33,201 nucleotides of DNA from an uncultured Actinomycetes bacterium. GTDB lineage: Bacteria; Actinomycetota; Actinomycetes; Nanopelagicales; Nanopelagicaceae. Shown piece by piece: positions 26,780 to 33,201 of this stretch. Location of the stretch: NCBI GenBank assembly GCA_903863015.1, contig CAIPAI010000065.1, positions 1-33,201 on the forward strand. The letters are read 5' to 3'. The translations under genes and the position numbers were made by a program. The first letter of the stretch is position 1. Each line of letters begins with the position of its first letter. The notes under the pieces were generated by a model, which had not been told where the DNA came from, ran no database searches, and was given only the letters and a program-made list of their open reading frames with translations.

Positions 26780-26852
26780 GCCTCGGTACTCCAACGGTAG
26801 AGAGGGCGGTCTCAAACACCGCACAGTGTCGGTTCGAATCCGACTCGGGGCA
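26780..26852 (+). tRNA. tRNA with anticodon CAA (Leu by anticodon) but short variable loop
   Basis: A 73-nt cloverleaf. The acceptor GCCTCGG pairs with TCGGGGC over seven pairs, two of them G-U. The D-arm is CTC/GAG with GG in the loop. The anticodon stem GCGGT/ACCGC is perfect, with loop CTCAAAC, giving U33, anticodon CAA at 26813-26815 and A37. The variable region is five bases (ACAGT). The T-arm GTCGG/CCGAC is perfect around TTCGAAT. The discriminator is A; no CCA is encoded. CAA reads UUG (Leu), but bacterial tRNA-Leu is class II with a long variable arm, absent here. Syntenic position between pyk and the ANTAR regulator also carries a tRNA in Streptomyces, as I recall. Confidence 0.8.
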
Positions 26853-26867
26853 CTTCTCGTATCTGCG

Positions 26868-28328
26868 CTAGCGATATGCCGGCGCGACTCCCCCGACTGC
26901 ATCTCCCACGCAATGCACGCGCATCGCGTTGGTAGATCCAGGAATTCCTGGTGGAGAACCAGCCACGATCACAATCAAGTCACCGACAGAGGCACGTTTC
27001 GATTCAAGCAAGACCGTATCAATCTGCTTCACCATCTGATCCGTGTGTTCAACGGATGGGACAAGCAGCGGCTCCACTCCCCATGAAAGTGCAAGTCGAT
27101 TGAACGTACCAACCTCTGGAGTGAGTGCGAGCAGTGGAATCGGAGAGCGCAGGCGCGACATGCGACGAGCGGAATCTCCGGACTGCGTGAAAGCTACTAG
27201 GAATTTGGAATGGGTTACGGCACCTACTTCGACAGCGGCCTTGGTGATCGCTCCGCCTTTAGTGCGCGGATTATGTTGAAGTGGTTTAACTGATGCAAGG
27301 GCCACTAATTCTGTTTTTGCGATGATTCGACTCATTGTTTCGACAGCTTCGACTGCGAATGCTCCGACAGCAGTCTCGCCAGAAAGCATCAGCGCGTCGG
27401 CGCCATCGAGTACTGCGTTCGCACAATCTGTAGCCTCGGCGCGAGTCGGACGTGCTGAGATGATCATGGAATCAAGCATCTGTGTAGCGACGATGACTGG
27501 CTTTGCATTCTCGCGCGCGATGGTGATGCACCGCTTTTGTACAAGAGGCACATCTTCGATGGGAAGTTCGACACCAAGATCTCCACGGGCCACCATGATG
27601 GCATCAAAAGCTAAGACAATTTCTTCCAAGTTATCGACAGCTTGTGGCTTCTCGATCTTCGCGATAACTGGAATGCGTCGCCCTTCCTCATCCATAATCC
27701 GGTGTACATCTTTGATGTCATTTGCAGTGCGAACAAACGAGAGCGCGATCCAATCGGCTCCCGCGTTGAGAGCCCAACGTAAATCTGCTTCGTCTTTGTC
27801 GGAGAGGGCGGGCACGGAAACAGCAACTCCTGGAAGATTAATTCCCTTGTTGTTGCTCACATCTCCGGCATATACGACGCGCGTGACAACATTCGCGCCC
27901 TTTACCTCGGTGACTTCGAGTGAAACTTTGCCGTCGTCGATCAAAATAGGATCGCCCACCCGAACGTCTCCGGCCAAGCCTTTATAGGTCGTCGAACAAA
28001 TCTCTTTGGTTCCTTCGACATCATCTGTAGTAATGGTAAATACATCACCCTTCGCAAGGGTGTGCGGGCCGTTTACGAAGCGCCCGAGACGAATTTTAGG
28101 GCCCTGCAAATCAGCAAGAATGGCGACTGCTCGTCCGGCGGATGCTGCTGAGCGTCGCACTTCGGTGAGCCGACGTTGATGTTCTGCATGATCACCGTGA
28201 GAAAGATTGAGGCGGGCCACATCCATACCAGCAGCGACCAAGCGATCTACTTGCTCCGCACTTTCACTCGCCGGGCCGATGGTGCACACAATCTTTGCGC
28301 GCCTAACGCGTAGCGGTGGAGTACTCAT
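26868..28328 (-). CDS. pyk: Pyruvate kinase
   Basis: Makes pyruvate and ATP from phosphoenolpyruvate, the last glycolytic step. The 486-residue product shows RRAKIVCTIGPAS at the N-terminus, MDVARLNLSHGDH, ADLQGPKIRLG, KIEKPQAVDNL, the active-site MVARGDLGVELP with the following EDVPLVQK, and LSGETAVGAFAVEAV. The C-terminal domain (about 350-486) is present, so allosteric control is possible. The ATG at 28328 has AGAGGA eight bases upstream. It lies 57 bp after gltD on the same strand, with no obvious promoter in the gap, and converges on the tRNA. Confidence 0.97.
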   Translation of the reverse strand: MSTPPLRVRRAKIVCTIGPASESAEQVDRLVAAGMDVARLNLSHGDHAEHQRRLTEVRRSAASAGRAVAILADLQGPKIRLGRFVNGPHTLAKGDVFTITTDDVEGTKEICSTTYKGLAGDVRVGDPILIDDGKVSLEVTEVKGANVVTRVVYAGDVSNNKGINLPGVAVSVPALSDKDEADLRWALNAGADWIALSFVRTANDIKDVHRIMDEEGRRIPVIAKIEKPQAVDNLEEIVLAFDAIMVARGDLGVELPIEDVPLVQKRCITIARENAKPVIVATQMLDSMIISARPTRAEATDCANAVLDGADALMLSGETAVGAFAVEAVETMSRIIAKTELVALASVKPLQHNPRTKGGAITKAAVEVGAVTHSKFLVAFTQSGDSARRMSRLRSPIPLLALTPEVGTFNRLALSWGVEPLLVPSVEHTDQMVKQIDTVLLESKRASVGDLIVIVAGSPPGIPGSTNAMRVHCVGDAVGGVAPAYR

Positions 28329-28343
28329 GCATCACATCCTCTC

Positions 28344-28366
28344 ACAGTGGTTCAAGAACCATCTGT
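28344..28366. promoter_or_regulatory. Dyad in the gltD-pyk spacer
   Basis: TGGTTC (28348-28353), AA, GAACCA (28356-28361) form a 14-bp dyad, flanked by ACAG (28344-28347) and CTGT (28363-28366) with one unpaired base. On the minus-strand RNA it can fold with a CUUG loop. No T run follows, so a terminator is unlikely; an operator or processing hairpin ahead of pyk is possible. Confidence 0.35.
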
Positions 28367-28385
28367 TCGTTGGTGGTGGCGCTTC

Positions 28386-29840
28386 TTAGAGTGTGAGTGG
28401 ACGAGCGCTGGGAGGAATGGGTACTGGCAAAAGGGTACGGCCAGTGAGGAAATGATCCACCCCTGCTGCCGCGGCCCTTCCTTCAGCGATAGCCCACACA
28501 ATCAGAGATTGACCACGTCCAGCGTCACCACACACAAACACCCCGGGAACATTGGTTGAATAATCGTGCGCCCGCTTGATATTTCCACGTTCATCAAGCT
28601 CCACCTCTAATTGTGGGATGAGCTCAGATTTTTCGGGGCCGATGAATCCCATTGCGAGAAAGACAAAGTCCGCTGGGATGATGCGATCAGTATGTCGCAC
28701 GTCTTCAAATTTTCCGTTGACCAATTCGACATCGGAAATACGCAGGCCCGTGAGTTCTCCACCTTCTGCAATGAATTCCGCAGTGTTGACCGCAAAGAGC
28801 CGTTCACCACCCTCTTCGTGCGCGCTTGATGTCCTAAAGATCATCGGGTACGTCGGCCACGGCTGAGCACTTGGGCGTTCCTGCGTCGGGCGCGGCATGA
28901 TTTCAAGCTGTGTGATGGAAGCCGCTCCTTGGCGCAGCGCTGTACCCAAGCAGTCCGCGCCGGTATCGCCCCCACCAATAATCACCACGTGTTTGCCCGC
29001 TACATTGATCGGAGATTCGCCTTCCAACTCCCCCAGACCTTGTCGATTACCCCAAGGCAGATACTCCATCGCTTGGTAGATACCCTTTGCATCACGGCCA
29101 GGGATAGTGAGATCTCGTGCTGCGGTCGCGCCGACGGCAAGAACCACCGCGTCGTAACGAGAGCGCAACTGTTGTCCCGTGATATCAACTCCGGCTTCTA
29201 CGCTGGTGCGAAATCGCGTCCCTTCGGCGCTCATTTGCGCTAACCGACGATCCAGAACGCTCTTCTCCATCTTGAATTCAGGGATGCCATAGCGGAGAAG
29301 ACCACCCACACGATCGGCTCTTTCAAACACGGCAACCGTGTGGCCTGCGCGGGTGAGTTGTTGCGCCACGGCAAGACCAGCAGGGCCAGAGCCAATAACC
29401 GCCACTGTCTTACCAGTGAGCCGATCTGGCGGCAGGGGAACAACTGCGCCACTACCCCACGCGTCCTCGATGGTTCGCAACTCGACTTGCTTGATGGTGA
29501 CAGGATCCCCGGAGATGCCCACCACGCATGCAGTTTCACAAGGCGCCGGGCAAAGTCGGCCAGTGAACTCTGGAAAGTTATTCGTGGCGTGCAGCCGGTC
29601 AATGGCTTCTGCTTTATCGCCGCGCCACATCAGATCATTCCATTCTGGAATCAAATTTCCGAGCGGGCAACCTTGGTGGCAGAACGGAATGCCACAGTCC
29701 ATACATCTACCCGCTTGATGTTGAAGCGCTTCCAAAGGTTGCGTCTCGTACACCTCGCGCCAATCTTTGATACGAATATCTACCGGCCGACGCGTAGGTG
29801 TTTGTCGGTCAGTAGTTATGAACCCTCTTGGATCAGCCAC
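28386..29840 (-). CDS. gltD: Glutamate synthase small subunit
   Basis: NADPH-oxidising flavoprotein subunit that passes electrons to GltB for glutamate formation from glutamine and 2-oxoglutarate. The 484-residue product starts with the Fe-S cluster region: [14 protein letters not shown] (about 46-59) and [10 protein letters not shown] (about 97-106). The first Rossmann site follows, [17 protein letters not shown] (about 147-163), and then the NADPH site [18 protein letters not shown], and [19 protein letters not shown] near the C-terminus. The start is GTG at 29840, with GGAGG six bases upstream, overlapping the gltB end by eight bases, so subunit ratio is probably fixed by coupling. Confidence 0.97.
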   Translation of the reverse strand: MADPRGFITTDRQTPTRRPVDIRIKDWREVYETQPLEALQHQAGRCMDCGIPFCHQGCPLGNLIPEWNDLMWRGDKAEAIDRLHATNNFPEFTGRLCPAPCETACVVGISGDPVTIKQVELRTIEDAWGSGAVVPLPPDRLTGKTVAVIGSGPAGLAVAQQLTRAGHTVAVFERADRVGGLLRYGIPEFKMEKSVLDRRLAQMSAEGTRFRTSVEAGVDITGQQLRSRYDAVVLAVGATAARDLTIPGRDAKGIYQAMEYLPWGNRQGLGELEGESPINVAGKHVVIIGGGDTGADCLGTALRQGAASITQLEIMPRPTQERPSAQPWPTYPMIFRTSSAHEEGGERLFAVNTAEFIAEGGELTGLRISDVELVNGKFEDVRHTDRIIPADFVFLAMGFIGPEKSELIPQLEVELDERGNIKRAHDYSTNVPGVFVCGDAGRGQSLIVWAIAEGRAAAAGVDHFLTGRTLLPVPIPPSARPLTL

Positions 29841-32800
29841 GAGATGCCTCCATCACTGCGTCTTCAACAGAACGCCCTTCGGCTTCTGCCCGAGCCATCG
29901 CCGCCAAGACACGTGCGTAATCTCTCGGCATCACCATCGTGAAGCGACCTGGTTGGAAATCCGCGAGCAGTTCTTGCGCTCGAGGGGAGCCCGTTTCCGT
30001 CAGATGCTTTTCAATCAAACCTTTGAGCAATGGCACTTGATCCAAAGGAATGGGCAGAAGATCAACCATCTCGACGTTTACTTTCGCTTCATCGAGATCA
30101 AGAACAAAAGCGCGTCCGCCCGACATGCCCGCCGCAAAATTTCTTCCGGTACTTCCGAGGACAACCACAGTTCCGCCAGTCATGTATTCACAAGCGTGAT
30201 CGCTCACGCCTTCAACAACAGCGCTGGCGCCTGAATTGCGGACACAGAAACGTTCACCCACACGTCCCCGAAGGAAGATTTCTCCACTTGTGGCCCCGTA
30301 GCCGATAACGTTTCCAGCAATGATGTTTTCGCTGGAATCAAATGAAGCCTTCTCATCTGGCCGCACCACAATCTTGCCGCCCGAGAGCCCCTTCCCTACA
30401 TAGTCATTGCTATCTCCGAAGAGTCGAATCGTGACGCCTTGTGGAAGAAAGGCACCGAGCGATTGACCAGCCGAGCCATGCAATGAGAGCGCGATGGTGT
30501 CTACGGGCAAGCCCTGGCCACCGAAACGTTTAGTCACTGCACTTCCCAGCATCGTCCCGACCGTGCGGTTCACGTTGCGCACCGGAAGAGAAATATTCAC
30601 CGGAGTTCCATCCCGTAGCGCCGCCTGCGCGAGCTGAATGATTTTCTGGTCGAGCGCCTTTTCAAGGCCGTGATCTTGCGTCTGCGTATTAAGCCGAGCC
30701 GCACCGACTGGCAATGTAGGCAGATGAAGAAGGGGCGAGAGATCGAGTCCGCTGGCTTTCCAATGATCTACAGCTTTGGTGGTTTCTAAAACCTCCACCT
30801 GCCCCACGGCCTCAGCCAAAGTGCGGAAGCCAAGCAAGGCTAATAACTCTCGCACTTCTTCAGCGATGTACTCGAAGAATGTCTCCACAAACTCCGGCTT
30901 ACCCGAAAATTTGGCTCTCAATTCTGGGTTCTGCGTAGCGACCCCGACTGGGCAGGTATCCAAATGACAGACTCGCATCATGACACAACCAGAAACCACC
31001 AGTGGCGCCGTAGCGAAACCAAACTCTTCTGCTCCAAGCAGCGCGGCAATCACTACATCGCGCCCAGTCTTCATCTGACCATCTGCCTGTACCACGATGC
31101 GGTCGCGGAGATTATTAAGCAAAAGAGTTTGCTGAGCTTCCGCCAGGCCTAACTCCCACGGTGCGCCGGCGTGCTTGAGCGAAGTGAGTGGCGAGGCACC
31201 TGTACCGCCATCATGTCCCGATATGAGGACCACATCGGCGTGTGCTTTGCTCACACCTGCAGCGACCGTACCTACACCCACTTCAGCGACTAGCTTCACA
31301 TGAATACGTGCATCCGGATTTGAATTCTTCAAATCGTGAATGAGTTGAGCTAAATCTTCAATCGAATAAATATCGTGATGCGGAGGCGGAGAGATCAGGC
31401 CGACACCTGGAGTCGAATGTCTAGTTTTTGCCACCCACGGATAAACCTTGTTTCCGGGCAACTGGCCACCCTCGCCTGGTTTTGCGCCCTGTGCCATCTT
31501 AATTTGTAAGTCATCGGCATTGACCAAATATTCGCTCGTGACGCCGAAACGACCAGAGGCAACTTGCTTGATTGCAGAACGCTTTGAATCACCGTTCGCC
31601 ATCGGTACGAAGCGTTCAGGATCTTCTCCGCCCTCCCCCGTATTGGACTTACCGCCAATGCGGTTCATGGCAATCGCTAAAGTTTCGTGCGCTTCTTGAG
31701 AAATAGATCCATAAGACATAGCGCCTGTAGAGAATCGCTTCACAATGTCAGCGACACTTTCCACTTCATCTAGCGAGATCGCCGTACGTGATTTGAACGC
31801 GAAAAGCCCTCGAAGCGTCATTAATCGCTCGGATTGCTCGTCAATACGATTCGTATAGCGCTTGAATATTTCATAACGACGAGTGCGTGTGGCGTGTTGT
31901 AGCAAAAAGACCGTGTCCGGATCGAAGAGATGCGGCTCGCCATCACGACGCCACTGGTACTCGCCACCCACTGGAAGGCGCACCGTATTCGGAACTCCCC
32001 CGTCAGTTGGATACGCAATATGGTGCCGGGCTATAGCTTCGTCAGCGATGATGTCTAGGTTGACCCCACCCAACCGCGAAACGGTGCCGGCGAAATATTC
32101 CGAAACAATCTCTTCATCAAGACCGATTGCTTCAAAGACTTGCGCGCCGGTATATGAAGCTACCGTGCTGATGCCCATCTTCGACATCACCTTGAGGACA
32201 CCTTTTCCAAGAGCCTTAATGAGATTTCGAACGGCCTTTTCGGGTGTCACACCGGGCAGCTTGCCTTGGTGAACTAAATCTTCAGCGCTCTCCATCGCAA
32301 GATAAGGATTGACCGCGGCCGCGCCGAACCCAATGAGGAGCGCGACATGATGGACTTCGCGTACATCGCCTGCTTCTACGACTAGGCCGACCTTGGTTCG
32401 TGTCTTTTCGCGAATAAGGTGATGATGCACTGCAGAAGTTAAGAGTAAAGAAGGAATGGGCGCATGATCGGCATCTCCGTCACGGTCAGAAAGAATGACA
32501 ATTCGTGCGCCCTGAGCGATCGCTGTCGAAACTTCGCTTCGAATCTCTTCGATTCGGTGACGTAATGCGCTTCCGCCACCTGCGATCGGAAAGAGTCCAC
32601 GTACGCGGTGCGTTTCAAATCCGGGTAAATCTCCATCGGCATTGACGTGAACAATTTTGGCCAATTCATCGTTATCAATTACCGGAAACGGTAGAACGAT
32701 CTGTCGACACGATGCCGCACTTGGTTGCATCAGGTTATGTTCTGGACCGATAGTCCCTGAAAGTGATGTGACGAGCTCTTCGCGAATAGCATCAAGTGGA

Positions 32801-33201
32801 GGATTGGTGACCTGAGCGAAGAGCTGAGAGAAGTAATCGAAGAGCAAGCGGGGTCTCTTTGAGAGCACGGCAATCGGAGTATCAGTACCCATTGAGCCCA
32901 AGGGCTCACCACCGGTCTTCGCCATAGGGGCAACGAGAATTCGAATCTCTTCTTCTGTATACCCAAAAGCTCGTTGACGCCGTTGAACCGATGCGTGCGG
33001 ATAGACAATATGTTCGCGAGCCGGCAAGTCTTCCAGACGTATCAAACCAGCATGCAGCCACTCAGAATACGGAGCAGAAGTTGCCAACGACTCCTTAATA
33101 TCCTCGTCCGGAACAATGCGACCAGCTGCAGTGTCAACAAGGAACATCTTTCCGGGTTGTAAGCGACCTTTACGCACGACATCCTCAGGAGCGATATCCA
33201 A
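29833..33201 (-). CDS. gltB: Glutamate synthase large subunit, 5' end outside window
   Basis: Catalytic subunit of GOGAT. The window holds 1122 residues of a protein normally about 1500 long; the glutaminase (class II amidotransferase) domain with its N-terminal Cys is missing, being beyond base 33201. Seen in order are the central domain ([20 protein letters not shown] near 93-112), the FMN synthase domain ([45 protein letters not shown]), the 3Fe-4S cysteines ([15 protein letters not shown]) and the C-terminal GXGXG beta-helix ([24 protein letters not shown]). The first codon in the window is TTG, an internal Leu, not a start. The stop overlaps the gltD start. Confidence 0.98.
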   Translation of the reverse strand: MDIAPEDVVRKGRLQPGKMFLVDTAAGRIVPDEDIKESLATSAPYSEWLHAGLIRLEDLPAREHIVYPHASVQRRQRAFGYTEEEIRILVAPMAKTGGEPLGSMGTDTPIAVLSKRPRLLFDYFSQLFAQVTNPPLDAIREELVTSLSGTIGPEHNLMQPSAASCRQIVLPFPVIDNDELAKIVHVNADGDLPGFETHRVRGLFPIAGGGSALRHRIEEIRSEVSTAIAQGARIVILSDRDGDADHAPIPSLLLTSAVHHHLIREKTRTKVGLVVEAGDVREVHHVALLIGFGAAAVNPYLAMESAEDLVHQGKLPGVTPEKAVRNLIKALGKGVLKVMSKMGISTVASYTGAQVFEAIGLDEEIVSEYFAGTVSRLGGVNLDIIADEAIARHHIAYPTDGGVPNTVRLPVGGEYQWRRDGEPHLFDPDTVFLLQHATRTRRYEIFKRYTNRIDEQSERLMTLRGLFAFKSRTAISLDEVESVADIVKRFSTGAMSYGSISQEAHETLAIAMNRIGGKSNTGEGGEDPERFVPMANGDSKRSAIKQVASGRFGVTSEYLVNADDLQIKMAQGAKPGEGGQLPGNKVYPWVAKTRHSTPGVGLISPPPHHDIYSIEDLAQLIHDLKNSNPDARIHVKLVAEVGVGTVAAGVSKAHADVVLISGHDGGTGASPLTSLKHAGAPWELGLAEAQQTLLLNNLRDRIVVQADGQMKTGRDVVIAALLGAEEFGFATAPLVVSGCVMMRVCHLDTCPVGVATQNPELRAKFSGKPEFVETFFEYIAEEVRELLALLGFRTLAEAVGQVEVLETTKAVDHWKASGLDLSPLLHLPTLPVGAARLNTQTQDHGLEKALDQKIIQLAQAALRDGTPVNISLPVRNVNRTVGTMLGSAVTKRFGGQGLPVDTIALSLHGSAGQSLGAFLPQGVTIRLFGDSNDYVGKGLSGGKIVVRPDEKASFDSSENIIAGNVIGYGATSGEIFLRGRVGERFCVRNSGASAVVEGVSDHACEYMTGGTVVVLGSTGRNFAAGMSGGRAFVLDLDEAKVNVEMVDLLPIPLDQVPLLKGLIEKHLTETGSPRAQELLADFQPGRFTMVMPRDYARVLAAMARAEAEGRSVEDAVMEASRG

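Noticed and set aside
28344-28366. Rho-independent terminator after gltD
   Set aside because: The stem has almost no loop and no T tract on the minus strand; kept only as a dyad.

Overview
The window reads as chromosomal DNA of a compact-genome actinobacterium. Base composition looks close to 50% GC by eye, which is low for the phylum. Gene order is the evidence: whiA-gap-pgk-tpi preceded by uvrC-rapZ-yvcK, rpsA next to coaE-uvrB, polA next to a hotdog thioesterase, and liv genes next to an ANTAR response regulator, a tRNA, pyk and gltD-gltB. This is the arrangement known from Streptomyces and Mycobacterium and their relatives, packed with almost no spacers. A streamlined aquatic lineage such as Nanopelagicales is my guess, not a demonstration. 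No mobile element, CRISPR array, rRNA or phage gene was seen, and no stretch above 300 bases lacks a gene.

Region 1 (1-14057, minus strand). An almost unbroken run transcribed right to left: coaE, uvrB, terC, uvrA, uvrC, rapZ, yvcK, whiA, gap, pgk, tpiA (cut by the window edge). Neighbours overlap by 1-4 nt or lie 0-63 nt apart, so nucleotide excision repair, CoA synthesis, a TerC transporter, the WhiA/YvcK/RapZ regulators and lower glycolysis may share transcripts. A strong rho-independent terminator (14071-14107) and a likely leaderless promoter separate this run from rpsA.

Region 2 (14123-20675). rpsA on the minus strand is divergent from a coupled methyltransferase/MFS transporter pair. 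That pair converges on polA, with both stop codons inside one CTAG. polA is divergent, with a 23-bp gap and overlapping promoter-like elements, from a PaaI-type thioesterase. The thioesterase converges on livF with both stops inside one TTAA.

Region 3 (20672-26852). A complete branched-chain amino acid-type ABC transporter (livK-livH-livM-livG-livF, minus strand). It has the most interesting non-coding DNA of the window: a nested, perfectly paired leader structure before livK, and between livK and livH a long stem-loop plus six exact 12-bp repeats, all in a frame that stays open from the livK stop to the livH start. Upstream lie a PdtaR-like ANTAR response regulator and a tRNA with anticodon CAA but a short variable loop.

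Region 4 (26868-33201, minus strand). gltB (5' end outside the window), gltD and pyk: glutamate synthase followed by pyruvate kinase.

The protein genes are well-known families. What is least explained is RNA- and DNA-level structure around livK/livH, the odd tRNA, and a recurring TAGGCT-N6-start arrangement that suggests leaderless transcripts.
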